Origin: Pirellulales bacterium
GTDB lineage: Bacteria; Planctomycetota; Planctomycetia; Pirellulales; Lacipirellulaceae
Direction of reading: 5' to 3'
Assembly (NCBI GenBank): GCA_028279215.1
Contig: JANQOF010000067.1
Location: forward strand, 1-64,000
DNA: 64,000 nt
Below, piece by piece: positions 37,724-47,130 of this stretch (the first letter of the stretch is position 1; each line of letters opens with the position of its first letter). Made by a program: the position numbers and the translations under genes. A model generated the notes under the pieces. The model saw nothing but the letters and a program-made list of their open reading frames with translations. It was not told the origin of the DNA and made no database searches.

Positions 37724-39373
37724 TCTCGAATAGCACGACGGTTGAGCATCCTCCTCTCGCTGGCTCTTGCGCTCACGGTAGGTTGCCGACGTTCCGAACC
37801 GCCCAAACCGCAGGCGGCCGCTGAAGTTGAACCAAAGCCAGCGGCGGCTGAGTCGGAACCGAAATCAGAGGCAATTGAATCCCTTAAGGTTGCCGCCGAA
37901 GCGGAGGAGCCGGAGCCAGAACCCAGGGTAGAACCCGAACCGGCATTTGAGTGGCCCGACGAAGAGCTGCGAGAGCGAATCATACTCATCGCGCCGGGCG
38001 GTCCCTTAGTGGTGGATGTTTGGCTGTCGATCGATGGTCGGTCGCACCGAGAGGGCGTCGAGGAAATCATCGATACGGCGCTCGCGGCGGGCGACACCAA
38101 CGGCGATGGGCGGAAGACTTGGAAGGAGTGGCGGGAGAACGTCGAGTACTTCTCGCAGGTCGTCCCCAATCAGGCGCCCAACCGGCGGCAACTCGATATG
38201 TGGGAAGACACGTACGACCAGAATGGCGATCATCGCATCCAACGCCATGAGATAGCCGCGTGGCTCGGCCGCGACGCGGGGCGTTCGGCTGCTGGGTTGT
38301 CGTTGCGTAGCCGTCGTTCGCGCGGCAGTGGGCGTAGCATCGACTCGCGATTGTGGGACCTGTTGGATCTCGACCAAAGCGTGGGGCTTTCGCACACCGA
38401 AATGGCGCTGGCGTCGGACGCCTTATGGATGCTCGATGCTGACGACGATCGAACGCTAGTCGATGCCGAATTGACACCGCTAGAAGACCAACTCGCGGGC
38501 AACCAAGGGAATCAGGTGCGGGCCAGCCGCGTCGCCAGGCGGCACGCGGCCCTGCATTTCGGTCCGCACTTCGATACAGGGCGTTTGGGATATCTACTGG
38601 CCGACCTTTACTCGCCACGCGGAACGCTGTCGGCCGAGAGCTTTGCGGATCTGCCCGGCTTGTTTGACGAACTGGACGATGGCGACCAATGGCTCGGCGA
38701 CGACGACCTGGCGAGGCTAGGCGAAATCGAACCTCACGTCCGCATGGCGATGACTTTCGATAGCGATTCCCCAAGCCCCACGATCGACCAAATCGATCTA
38801 TCGCCACGGGTCGAGCGATTGGCGGTCGCCGCCCGTCCATCCGATTCGCGGATGGTACTGACTTTTGGCAAGACGCGTCTCGTGTTTTCAGTGCACGATC
38901 TCGCTGGCGCCGACGGTCCCACCGAAAACCTCCGCCGCAGTCAAACTCAACTGATGGTGCACGACGAGTGCGACGTGCTGTTTGAGTACGTCGATTCGAA
39001 TTCCGATGGCCGGTTGGGAGAACGCGAAGTGACCACAGCGAGCGACCGCCTCGCCGATTGCGACCTCGATGGCGACGGACTGCTATCGACCGACGAGTTA
39101 CCGTATACGATGATCGTCGCATTTCAGCGAGGCGACGACCTCTCGGCGCGGAACTTCTACGTGCCGGCGTCGCCCGCGATTGCCGAGAGCGACAGCGGTG
39201 CGCCTCGTTGGTTCGCCGCCGCCGACTTCAACGGCGATGGAGATCTCGGCCGCCGTGAGTTTCTGGGGCCGACAAACCTGTTTGGCGATCTCGATTCGAA
39301 TGGCGACGGATTCATCGATGTAAGCGAAGCGATGGCGGCAGACAACTCAGAAAGACTTTCGAAGTCCGATTGA
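37715..39373 (+). CDS. EF-hand lipoprotein
   Basis: GTG 37715 gives VVNSRIARRLSILLSLALALTVGC, a lipoprotein signal with lipobox LTVGC. An ATG at 37628 would translate the inverted repeat and is less likely. 552 residues. After the Cys come about 60 residues rich in Glu, Pro and Ala (EPEPEPRVEPEPAFEW), probably an exposed tether. Calcium loops follow: DTNGDGRKTWKEW, DQNGDHRIQRHEI, DADDDRTLVDAEL, DSNSDGRLGEREV, DLDGDGLLSTDEL, DFNGDGDLGRREF and DSNGDGFIDVSEA. At least four have the full EF-hand ligand pattern. The DUF1501 gene is 179 bp upstream. The product is likely a surface or periplasmic calcium-binding protein of unknown partner. Confidence 0.75.
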   Translation: MVNSRIARRLSILLSLALALTVGCRRSEPPKPQAAAEVEPKPAAAESEPKSEAIESLKVAAEAEEPEPEPRVEPEPAFEWPDEELRERIILIAPGGPLVVDVWLSIDGRSHREGVEEIIDTALAAGDTNGDGRKTWKEWRENVEYFSQVVPNQAPNRRQLDMWEDTYDQNGDHRIQRHEIAAWLGRDAGRSAAGLSLRSRRSRGSGRSIDSRLWDLLDLDQSVGLSHTEMALASDALWMLDADDDRTLVDAELTPLEDQLAGNQGNQVRASRVARRHAALHFGPHFDTGRLGYLLADLYSPRGTLSAESFADLPGLFDELDDGDQWLGDDDLARLGEIEPHVRMAMTFDSDSPSPTIDQIDLSPRVERLAVAARPSDSRMVLTFGKTRLVFSVHDLAGADGPTENLRRSQTQLMVHDECDVLFEYVDSNSDGRLGEREVTTASDRLADCDLDGDGLLSTDELPYTMIVAFQRGDDLSARNFYVPASPAIAESDSGAPRWFAAADFNGDGDLGRREFLGPTNLFGDLDSNGDGFIDVSEAMAADNSERLSKSD

Positions 39374-39385
39374 GTGGAGCGCCTT

Positions 39386-40516
39386 CTACGATTCGATCGG
39401 TTGCGAAATCCGTGATTCGGTTGTCAGTTGTCGCACCACGTCGACCAAACTGCCGGTTTCTTCGTAGAGGTCGAGTTGTCGCTGCGACCAACTCGTTTCG
39501 CGAGCGAGTTGCTCGCAACGGGCGAGCCATTGGTCGCATCCCAGGCGCTTCGCCGTCGGCATTAATAGGTCCGCCAGCTCAGATACAACGGTATGCACGG
39601 GCTTCGTCTGGTAGGTAAACGAATCGACGAGTTCCGCCTCCAGGCCAAACCGGGCGGCCCGCCACTTGTTTTGCCGCACCATCATTGGGTGACAGTCGTG
39701 TTGGTAGGCGCCGTTGTCGATTTCGTCCGACAGCGATTGCACCAAGCATTGGATCATGGCGGCGATTGCCAACGTATGGTCCAGATTGCCCGGCATGTCG
39801 CATACGCGTACTTCAACCGTACCGAAGTTGTGGTGAGGGCGAACGTCCCACCAGATTTCGCGAATCGTATTGATGAACCCCGTATCGACCATGTGGTTCA
39901 CGAGCCAAACATATTCACTCCAGTTCCGCATCAAAGTCGGCAGGCCCGCGGTGGGCAGACCTTCCATGACTTTCGAGCGAAACGACTGTAGCCCCGTCGT
40001 TCGGCCTTCCCAAAACGGACTGCTCGTGCTGATGGCCAATAGCGTCGGCAAGTGCCGCATCATGCGGTCGCAGATCATAACCGCCTTGTCCCCCGAGTCG
40101 ACGCCCACGTGCACATGCATGCCGTAGGTAATCAGACGCCGCGCCATCTCCTGCAGCATTTCGACCAGCCCCATGTACCGCTCGTTGCTGGTAACCTGCT
40201 GGTCGCGCCACAACGAAAACGGATGGCTTGCGCCCCACCACAATCGCACGCCTACCTCGTCGGCGGCTCGTTCCACGGCGCACAGTTTGGCTTCGAGGTC
40301 GGTCTTTGCGTCGTCGATGGTTTTGCAAACGCCGGTGTTGATCTCGAGGACGCATTGCATTAGTTCATGCTTTACACCAGTCACCGATTCGTCGAGCACC
40401 TCAGCCAGATCGTCGTAACCGCTGGCCAGAGCCATCGATCGATGGTCGACCAAGCCCAGTTCAATCTCGATGCCGAGTGTCGGGTGATCGTTCGTGGTGA
40501 AGCCGATTTTGCCCAT
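39386..40516 (-). CDS. Carboxylate-amine ligase, YbdK/GCS2 family
   Basis: 376 residues from MGKIGFTTND (ATG 40516); ATG 40528 is possible. Family traits: TLGIEIELGLVD near the start, LQEMARRLITYGMHVHVGV in the middle, WWDVRPHHNFGTVEVRVCD, and a C-terminal HPMMVRQNKWRAARFGLEAELVD. GCS2 proteins have weak glutamate-cysteine ligase activity and their true substrate is often unknown. It is 17 bp downstream of the M20 gene and probably cotranscribed. Cytoplasmic. Confidence 0.88.
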   Translation of the reverse strand: MGKIGFTTNDHPTLGIEIELGLVDHRSMALASGYDDLAEVLDESVTGVKHELMQCVLEINTGVCKTIDDAKTDLEAKLCAVERAADEVGVRLWWGASHPFSLWRDQQVTSNERYMGLVEMLQEMARRLITYGMHVHVGVDSGDKAVMICDRMMRHLPTLLAISTSSPFWEGRTTGLQSFRSKVMEGLPTAGLPTLMRNWSEYVWLVNHMVDTGFINTIREIWWDVRPHHNFGTVEVRVCDMPGNLDHTLAIAAMIQCLVQSLSDEIDNGAYQHDCHPMMVRQNKWRAARFGLEAELVDSFTYQTKPVHTVVSELADLLMPTAKRLGCDQWLARCEQLARETSWSQRQLDLYEETGSLVDVVRQLTTESRISQPIES

Positions 40517-40533
40517 AGCGTCTGCCACCGTAA

Positions 40534-41727
40534 CTAAGCCATGCTTGCTTCAACCGCCGCGGTTGCCAGTATTTTCGCTCCAACCGCCAAGCAACGCTCG
40601 TCGATATCGAAAAGTGGAGTGTGCAGCCCGCTGGCGGGCGTGGTATCGCGCGCCGCTCCCAAGCGAAACATCGTGCCTGGTACCTGTTCCAAGTAGAACG
40701 CGAAGTCTTCGCCACCCATGCTGGGCCGCTCAATCCATTGAACCCGGTCGGTTCCCAGCACGCTACCGCCAATGTTGGCGACCAAGTCGGTAAGTTGCGG
40801 GTCGTTCTCCACACCGGGAATATGAACGCCGAAGTCGATATGTATGCTCGTACCGGTCATGTGCCCCACGGCCTCGGCCAGGTGCGCCACATGGCCAACC
40901 GCGTGGTTGCGTATGTCGCGACCTAGCGAGCGTATCGAACCCGCCAATTCCACACGGGGCGGAATGACGTTCGACGTACTACCCCCGTGGATCTGAGTAA
41001 TGGATACCACGCAAGAGTCTTGGCTATCGACGCCTCGAGGAACGAATTGATACAGCGCGCTTATGAACTCAGCCGCTGCGGCGATGGCATCCTTACTCTC
41101 ATGCGGCCGAGCGGAGTGTCCGGCCACGCCATCGATCTGGATGTGCATCGCGTCGCAATGGGCAGAGAAAGTGCTGGCGCGCACACCGATCACGCCGGCG
41201 GGTCGCGTCGGGTCGACATGCAGGCTAAAGATGCTGTCGACATCGGCGAGTGCCCCGGCAGCGATCAATTCGCTGGCCCCTGTGGCAGTTTCCTCGGCCG
41301 GTTGAAACAGGGCTCGCCAAGTGACGGGGCACGGCAGCTTGCCCGCTTCGGCCAACTGATGCAGCGCCACCACGGCCCCGTAGACACACGATGCATGCGC
41401 GTCATGGCCGCAGGCGTGCATCACCCCTTGAACCCGACTGTGGTATTCCACCTGCTTCTGGTCTTCTAGCAGCAGGGCATCGATATCGCCGCGCAGGGCC
41501 ACACGCTTGGGCGAATCCTGGTCAATGCTGTTGGCCACCACGCCGCGACCGTGATGCGGTGTTTGGGCCGCGATTCCGTGCGTGACGAGCTGCTGATGCA
41601 GATGCCGGCTGGTTTCGACCTCCTCGCCGCTTGGCTCCGGATGTTGATGCAAATGGCGCCGCAATGCCACCATTTCGTCCGCGTGTCGATCGATTCGATC
41701 CCAAAGTTCCTGACGCCAATCGTGCAT
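40534..41727 (-). CDS. M20 family amidohydrolase (peptidase/N-acyl amino acid hydrolase)
   Basis: 397 residues from MHDWRQELWDRI (ATG 41727); the frame extends to 41835, where the residues look unrelated. Metal-site motifs: HQHPEPSGEEVETS, MHACGHDAHASCVYG and LFQPAEETATGAS. A dimerisation lid follows (HSARPHESKDAIAAAAEF, then GGSTSNVIPPRVELAGSIRSL). The C-terminus has MGGEDFAFYLEQVPG. These enzymes remove acyl or aminoacyl groups with one or two zinc ions. The substrate is not evident. It sits between an LptF-type permease and a YbdK-type ligase on the same strand. Confidence 0.9.
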   Translation of the reverse strand: MHDWRQELWDRIDRHADEMVALRRHLHQHPEPSGEEVETSRHLHQQLVTHGIAAQTPHHGRGVVANSIDQDSPKRVALRGDIDALLLEDQKQVEYHSRVQGVMHACGHDAHASCVYGAVVALHQLAEAGKLPCPVTWRALFQPAEETATGASELIAAGALADVDSIFSLHVDPTRPAGVIGVRASTFSAHCDAMHIQIDGVAGHSARPHESKDAIAAAAEFISALYQFVPRGVDSQDSCVVSITQIHGGSTSNVIPPRVELAGSIRSLGRDIRNHAVGHVAHLAEAVGHMTGTSIHIDFGVHIPGVENDPQLTDLVANIGGSVLGTDRVQWIERPSMGGEDFAFYLEQVPGTMFRLGAARDTTPASGLHTPLFDIDERCLAVGAKILATAAVEASMA

Positions 41728-41894
41728 GAAAATAGCCGCAAGTGTTAGCCGCCCCGCAAAGCGCGTCGTTAGCCGCGCCACGTAGCGAAGCGTGTCGTTA
41801 GAAGCGCTAGTGGCAGGTGAAACGGCAGCGCTCACTACCTATAGCCTACCACGCTGAACGCAAGATTGCCTACGCGGATGTTACCAAGTGCGTG

Positions 41895-43034
41895 CTACCG
41901 CCGCAGCGAATCGGCCAGGTAGACCGCCACGGGGCAGAAGATGATCAGCGGCAACCAAGCCGCCAGCGCCGGTCGCAACCATCCCGAGATGCCGAGCGAT
42001 TGGCATCCCAGCGACACGGCGAAGAACAGCGCGACCACGAGTGTCGCCATGCCGATCGCCACGAATGGGTTGCGATTGCTTCGCGAAACGATAAGCGGCA
42101 GCCCAAGGAACAGCAGCGTGCCATCCAAGAACGGTTGCAGGAGACGCGAGTGGATGGCCACCCGCACGTCGTTGCCCAGGTCGATACTAGGACTGCGAAG
42201 CTCGCTGACCAACTCGGCCGTCGAAGCAAATTCGCGCCATACGGCGCTGCCGGTGAGTATTTCGAACGTCACGTCGCTAACGACGAATAGCTGGTCGTCT
42301 TCCAACCATTCAGCGTCGCGGGGAGTAACGACCACCAACCGATCGTCGACGCTCAGCGATGGCTTCTCGCGAAGCTCGGATGGGCTTCTCACGCCGGTCA
42401 GCAGGTAGCCGCTCGGACGTTGTCCTTCGGCTGGCATGTACTTGGCTTCCGCAGCGGCGACTTGCCGGCCGTACTTCGACAACTCCGATGGCAAGATGAA
42501 GTTCGGCCCGACGATGGTTTGCGTCGCCACAATCGCCTCGGCTCCATCAATTAGGATGTCCGACCGGTTGTCGTATTGCGAGACGATCTTCTCGGCCTGA
42601 TCGCCGCCAATGTTGCGCGAGTCAACAGCCAGGTGCTCTCGAATCTGCGGCATCACGACTTCCCGGTTCGCCGCGGCCAGCAGGCCAACGGCGATTGCCG
42701 CAATCAGGACGGGGCGGAGCACCCGTAACCGCGACACGCCGGCTGCCATGAGCGCCGTAAGCTCGTTGTAGCGTTCGATCCAGGTAACCGTGAACATAGC
42801 GGCCACCAACGCCAGGATGCCGCTGGTTTGGTCAAAAATGGCGATGGCTCTGTAGGAATAAAACTCGGCGAGCACCTGCAGTAGGCCCTGGTCTTTGCTG
42901 CGGGAGAAGGTGATGAAATGATCGATGTTGGTGAACGCGTCGATCACGATGAATAGCCCCGTCAAGCTGACGTAACAGATGCAGAAGATCTGCACAAACT
43001 GTAGCAGCAGGTAGCGGTCGACGATGCGCAGCAT
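41895..43034 (-). CDS. LptF/LptG family permease
   Basis: 379 residues. N-terminal membrane helices (FVQIFCICYVSLTGLFIVIDAF), the conserved RYNELTALMAAGVSRLRVLRP just after the second helix, a periplasmic beta-jellyroll in the centre, and C-terminal helices (LFLGLPLIVSRSNRN, LAAWLPLIIFCPVAVYLA). It is the inner-membrane part of the LPS-exporting ABC transporter, together with LptB. Only one permease is here; its partner is elsewhere. The periplasmic domain is shorter than in E. coli LptF. Confidence 0.85.
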   Translation of the reverse strand: MLRIVDRYLLLQFVQIFCICYVSLTGLFIVIDAFTNIDHFITFSRSKDQGLLQVLAEFYSYRAIAIFDQTSGILALVAAMFTVTWIERYNELTALMAAGVSRLRVLRPVLIAAIAVGLLAAANREVVMPQIREHLAVDSRNIGGDQAEKIVSQYDNRSDILIDGAEAIVATQTIVGPNFILPSELSKYGRQVAAAEAKYMPAEGQRPSGYLLTGVRSPSELREKPSLSVDDRLVVVTPRDAEWLEDDQLFVVSDVTFEILTGSAVWREFASTAELVSELRSPSIDLGNDVRVAIHSRLLQPFLDGTLLFLGLPLIVSRSNRNPFVAIGMATLVVALFFAVSLGCQSLGISGWLRPALAAWLPLIIFCPVAVYLADSLRR

Positions 43035-43198
43035 GCTGGCGGGCTCGGACAGGGGGCAAACGGAAGTAGGGAAGTGGCGAAGGGTACGAAACGCTCACGC
43101 ACCACGTCAAGTCGACCAGGCCAGGGTGCGTGCTAGCACAGCGGCTATCGACTACAATACGCGGTCTACGAGCCCGTCCTGCGCACGGTGCAGCCAAC

Positions 43199-43972
43199 AT
43201 GCTTCACTTTCACCACTACCTTGGTTCGATCGGTGACTCCGTCGTGAATTGTCGCGAGCGGATGCTGGAGCTGGTTTTTCCGCCTGCGTGCGCTTCATGC
43301 GGGGGTGCGCTCGAGTCGTCAGGACCGGCGTCGTTGTGCGACGCGTGCATCGGTCAGCTTGGTGAGTTCGCTGCTCCGTTTTGCTTCGGATGCGGCGCCT
43401 CGGTGCCGGTGGCGCTTCCCGAGGGAAACACCTGCGGCCACTGTGGCGGCGAGCGCCCGCGCTACCATCGCGCGATCGCACTCGCGCCGTACGATGGATT
43501 GCTGCGCGACCTGATTCTGCGGGCGAAGAAACCACATGGCGAGCTTGTGGCCGCAGCGCTCGCTCGCCGACTGATGCGTGAGCAGGGCGATCGGCTTAGC
43601 GAACTGGACATCGATGTGGTTTGCGCCGTTCCGATGCACTGGCGGCGACGCCTACGCCGGCTGTGCAACTCGCCCGCCACCATCGCCGAGGTAGTTGCTC
43701 TTGAACTCGGCGTGCCGTTGGCCACCGACTTGATAAGACGGGTTCGCGCTACCAAGCCGCAGTACGCGCTACCGCCCAGTGGACGAGCCGAAAATGTTCG
43801 TCGGGCTTTCGCGTTGAGGGCCGGATATCAGTTAGATTCCGCACATGTGTTGTTGGTGGACGATGTCCTCACAACCGCGGCCACCTGCAACGAGGCTGTC
43901 CGAGCACTACGCCGAGCCGGGGCGCGCGACGTGTCGATAGCAGTGATTGGGCGCAGTTATTCGGGTCGTTAG
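43199..43972 (+). CDS. ComF family phosphoribosyltransferase-like protein
   Basis: 257 residues from ATG 43199, where MLHFHHYLGSIGDSVV leads into the usual helix; the frame is open upstream. Cysteine pairs of the zinc ribbon: CASCGG, CDAC, CFGCG and CGHCGG. The PRTase domain has the PRPP loop VLLVDDVLTTAATCNEAV. ComF acts in natural transformation in Bacillus; in many bacteria the role is unknown. It is divergent to the LptF-type gene with 164 bp between them. Confidence 0.88.
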   Translation: MLHFHHYLGSIGDSVVNCRERMLELVFPPACASCGGALESSGPASLCDACIGQLGEFAAPFCFGCGASVPVALPEGNTCGHCGGERPRYHRAIALAPYDGLLRDLILRAKKPHGELVAAALARRLMREQGDRLSELDIDVVCAVPMHWRRRLRRLCNSPATIAEVVALELGVPLATDLIRRVRATKPQYALPPSGRAENVRRAFALRAGYQLDSAHVLLVDDVLTTAATCNEAVRALRRAGARDVSIAVIGRSYSGR

Positions 43973-44094
43973 CCACGCGCGGGTTTCGTTGCTTGCCAAC
44001 GCCGCGTTTGTCGAGAGAATAGTTTTGCCGGCGGGCGTCGGTTTTACGATTAGGTAAACAGCGCCTGCCCCCGTCCCTCCCCGCTGTGGTGCCC

Positions 44095-45162
44095 ATGGCC
44101 GCCAAGTCGTCAACTGTTCCGCCCGCTGGCAAGCGGCCCCTCGATCCGTTCCGTCGTGCGGTGCTGCGCGGTTTGGCGGTGTTGTTGCCACCGCTGCTGA
44201 CGATTGTGATCTTCTTGTGGGTCGGAAGCACGGTGATCACCTACATGCTCGAGCCGCTGGAGAACGGTTCGCGATGGTTGTTGATGGAGTATGCCACCGA
44301 CATCCAGCCTAGCAATGCCAAGGCGACGCCAGTCTACGAATCGGACGAAGAGCCCGTCGACACCCAGCGCACAGACCCCAAAGACGAAGCCAACGCCGGC
44401 GAGACCGACGCACAGACCAAACCCGATAAACCGCCCGTCCCCAAGCGCGGCGACGCACAACCCGCCTACTACATGATCGACGGCAAGCCGTACGTGCGAA
44501 CGGCCGACGAGCGGTACGTACCGCTTACTGTACAGCAGGAAGTCCAGCATCGCGTTACTCGAAGGTCGAGCGCCGAGGAAATCTATCGCGAGTATTTCAA
44601 CCGCACGTGGCTCGACCGGCGTTTCGTCATCCCGGTGTTCTTGGGGGTCTTTATTCTTGTCCTCTACCTGCTTGGCAAGTTCCTGGCCGCTGGAGTGGGG
44701 CGATTCCTGTGGGCTCAATTTGAAAGCCTGATTAAACGCCTGCCGCTGGTGAGCAACGTCTACTCGTCGGTGAAGCAAGTCACCGACTTTATGTTCACCG
44801 AACCCCACTTGCAGGCGACTCGGGTGGTTGCCATCGAGTACCCGCGCCGCGGAATCTGGACGCTGGCGATGGTGACTGGAGAAAGCATGCTCGACATTCG
44901 GGCTGCCGCGAACGAACCGGTTCTCAGTGTGTTGGTTCCCACCTCGCCGATGCCGTTCACTGGCTTCACGATGACGGTGCGAAAGAGTGAGACCATTGAT
45001 CTGAACATCACGATGGACCAGGCATTGCAGTTCATCGTCAGTTGCGGTGTTGTTGTGCCGCCACATCAATTGGCGACCGACGTCGACGACCGCGATCGCA
45101 TCCTGTCGGCCGACTCGGCCCACTCGATGCCGCCGCCCATGCGGACGAAACCCGAAGAGTGA
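44095..45162 (+). CDS. DUF502 membrane protein
   Basis: 355 residues from ATG 44095 (GTG 44086 is possible). A membrane helix near residue 25 (AVLRGLAVLLPPLLTIVIFLW) is followed by a hydrophilic insert of about 90 residues, including ESDEEPVDTQRTDPKDE. A second helix comes at about 180 (FVIPVFLGVFILVLYLLGKF). DUF502 hallmarks follow: RLPLVSNVYSSVKQVTDF, EYPRRGIWTLAMVTG and VPTSPMPFTGFTM. The charged insert is not usual. Function unknown; membrane localised. It is 9 bp upstream of hemC, so cotranscription is likely. Confidence 0.85.
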   Translation: MAAKSSTVPPAGKRPLDPFRRAVLRGLAVLLPPLLTIVIFLWVGSTVITYMLEPLENGSRWLLMEYATDIQPSNAKATPVYESDEEPVDTQRTDPKDEANAGETDAQTKPDKPPVPKRGDAQPAYYMIDGKPYVRTADERYVPLTVQQEVQHRVTRRSSAEEIYREYFNRTWLDRRFVIPVFLGVFILVLYLLGKFLAAGVGRFLWAQFESLIKRLPLVSNVYSSVKQVTDFMFTEPHLQATRVVAIEYPRRGIWTLAMVTGESMLDIRAAANEPVLSVLVPTSPMPFTGFTMTVRKSETIDLNITMDQALQFIVSCGVVVPPHQLATDVDDRDRILSADSAHSMPPPMRTKPEE

Positions 45163-45171
45163 GGAATCGCC

Positions 45172-46086
45172 GTGGGCAATCAACCGCTGCGATTAGGCAC
45201 TCGCCGCAGCAAACTTGCTCGCTGGCAAGCCGATTGGACTGCCGCTCGCCTCGCAAGTCTCGGCACACAAGTCAAGATCGTTGAAATCACTACGACGGGC
45301 GACATCGATCAGTCGCACGACGTGGCGGCAATTGGCGCTGTTGGGCTGTTCACCAAGGAAATCCAGCGCGCCGTACTCGACGAAACCGTCGACTTTGCCG
45401 TTCACAGCCTGAAGGACCTACCGACCACGCTCGTGCCCGGACTCACGATTGCCGCGGTGCCCGAGCGCGCCGAAGTGGCCGACGCGCTGGTCGCCCGAGG
45501 CGAGTCGTCGCTTGCCGATCTTCCCACCGGCGCAAAGATCGGCACCGGCAGCCTTCGGCGGCGCGCGCAACTGTTGCGCATGCGCCCCGATCTTGAGTTG
45601 GCCGATATTCGTGGCAACGTGGATACGAGACTGCGAAAGCTCGACGATGGCCAGTATGACGCAGTCGTGCTGGCTGCCGCCGGATTGACACGGCTGGGGC
45701 TCATCGATCGCGTGACGCAGATGCTATCAGTCGACCAAGTGCTGCCAGCACCAGGTCAAGGAGCGCTGGCAATCGAATGTCGCGACGGCGATCAAACGGT
45801 GTTCGACGCGCTGACGCCGCTCAACGACTGGGCGGCTCGCGCTGAGGTTGAAGCCGAACGGGCAATGCTCGCCCGTGTCGAAGGGGGATGCCTGGCGGCC
45901 ATCGGGGCGTACGCGACGTCCGTAGACGAACAACTTCACCTACGCGCCGCGATTCTCAGCGGCGACGGAACTGAGCGACTGTACGCCGACGCAAGTGGTG
46001 CGCCGCGCGACGCGCACTCAGTTGGTGTCACAGCGGGCGACGATTTGCTCGCGCAAGGCGCGGCACGGCTACTGCAGCACCGCTAG
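45172..46086 (+). CDS. hemC: Porphobilinogen deaminase (hydroxymethylbilane synthase)
   Basis: 304 residues with a GTG start at 45172. Polymerises four porphobilinogen units to preuroporphyrinogen in tetrapyrrole synthesis, using a dipyrromethane cofactor bound to a Cys. The Cys is Cys240 in ARVEGGCLAAIGAYA. Other conserved sites are LRLGTRRSKLA at the N-terminus, HSLKDLPT, TGSLRRRAQL and PAPGQGALAIE. Cytoplasmic. It stands alone among heme genes here, after a DUF502 gene. Confidence 0.95.
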   Translation: MGNQPLRLGTRRSKLARWQADWTAARLASLGTQVKIVEITTTGDIDQSHDVAAIGAVGLFTKEIQRAVLDETVDFAVHSLKDLPTTLVPGLTIAAVPERAEVADALVARGESSLADLPTGAKIGTGSLRRRAQLLRMRPDLELADIRGNVDTRLRKLDDGQYDAVVLAAAGLTRLGLIDRVTQMLSVDQVLPAPGQGALAIECRDGDQTVFDALTPLNDWAARAEVEAERAMLARVEGGCLAAIGAYATSVDEQLHLRAAILSGDGTERLYADASGAPRDAHSVGVTAGDDLLAQGAARLLQHR

Positions 46087-46234
46087 CGGCAACTCGTGCC
46101 GATAGCAACGCCCATTGTCCCGCAAATGTTGCCGAAGGGCCAATGCCGGCAATGCGTAGCCCGCAAACGCGATCTGGTTCGTATCTCACGCAGTCGCAAG
46201 TAGTTGCAATCTGTTCTTCCTGCCATCGACCAGT

Positions 46235-46253
46235 TTGGCACGCGCGGTGCTTA
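46235..46253 (+). promoter_or_regulatory. Sigma-54 promoter of the flagellar operon
   Basis: TTGGCACG (46235-46242), four bases, GTGCTTA (46247-46253). The GG (46237-46238) and GC (46249-46250) pairs are 12 bp apart as sigma-54 requires, and only the first T of the usual TTGC differs. The predicted start of transcription is about 46262, 44 bp before flgF. No enhancer-binding protein site was identified. Confidence 0.7.
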
Positions 46254-46305
46254 CCAACGTGCCGCAACGTCAGGGGGGCATGACGCTAGCAACGCTCAGT
46301 AAGTC

Positions 46306-47058
46306 ATGCCATACGGAATGTACATGTCGGCTGAAGGCGCTCAGGTGCAATCGCAGCGCCTGGAGGTCATCGCGAACAATCTAGCCAACGTGAACACGAT
46401 CGGCTTCAAGCCCGACGTGGCCGGTTTTCAAGCGCGACTGGCCGAGGCGATTCAGCAGGGCGACGCGACTTACGGCGACCAATCCGACAACGATATCGGC
46501 GGTGGTGTCAGCATGTTCGACACGACCACCGACTTCTCTGCCGGCCGACTCCAGGAAACCGGCAACCAACTCGACCTCGCCATCATTGGCGGTGGGTTCT
46601 TTCAAGTACAGGACGAAAACGGCGAGCAGTTGCTAACCCGCGCCGGTGACTTCTCGATCGACAGTGAGAACCGGCTGATCAACCAACATGGCATGATGGT
46701 GCTCGACTCGGGCGGTAGCGAGATAACGCTCGAGCCGAGCATCCCCTGGGAAGTGTCCGCAGCGGGCGAGATCAGCCAGGCGGGGGTCAACGTTCCACTT
46801 GGGCTCGTAGCGCCTGAGTCGCTCGGTGACCTGGTGAAGGTTGGCAGCAACTTGTTCCGCCCGATCGCGGACGTCAGCCCGCTTGAACCTAACCAGCGCG
46901 AAGTTCGTGCTGGTTTCCTCGAAATGTCGGCGTCGAATCCGACGCGTCAGATGATGACGATGATCGAGACGACCCGAGCCTTTGAAGCCAACGTGCGGAT
47001 CATTCAAAGCCACGACAGCATGTCGAGCAATCTGATCAGTCGTGTGCTGCAACGATAG
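46306..47058 (+). CDS. flgF: Flagellar hook-basal body rod protein, FlgF-like
   Basis: 250 residues. The N-terminal rod signature is SQRLEVIANNLANVNTIGFK. A middle section has TGNQLDLAIIGGGFFQVQDENGEQLLTRAGDFSID. The C-terminal helix ends EASNPTRQMMTMIETTRAFEANVRIIQ. It is paralogous to FlgG next door, which has the more standard FlgG length and sequence; the first of two such genes is usually flgF, forming the proximal rod. First gene after the sigma-54 promoter. Exported by the flagellar type III system. Confidence 0.9.
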   Translation: MPYGMYMSAEGAQVQSQRLEVIANNLANVNTIGFKPDVAGFQARLAEAIQQGDATYGDQSDNDIGGGVSMFDTTTDFSAGRLQETGNQLDLAIIGGGFFQVQDENGEQLLTRAGDFSIDSENRLINQHGMMVLDSGGSEITLEPSIPWEVSAAGEISQAGVNVPLGLVAPESLGDLVKVGSNLFRPIADVSPLEPNQREVRAGFLEMSASNPTRQMMTMIETTRAFEANVRIIQSHDSMSSNLISRVLQR

Positions 47059-47130
47059 CCAATCTGATAGCCGCGCGGCATAGCCAAGCGGGCTTACCCT
47101 TTTCCAATACTCCAAACCCTCCTTTTTCCA

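Noticed and set aside
44110-45183. A 357-codon open frame on the minus strand
   Set aside because: Antisense to the DUF502 gene; His/Arg rich and without motif.
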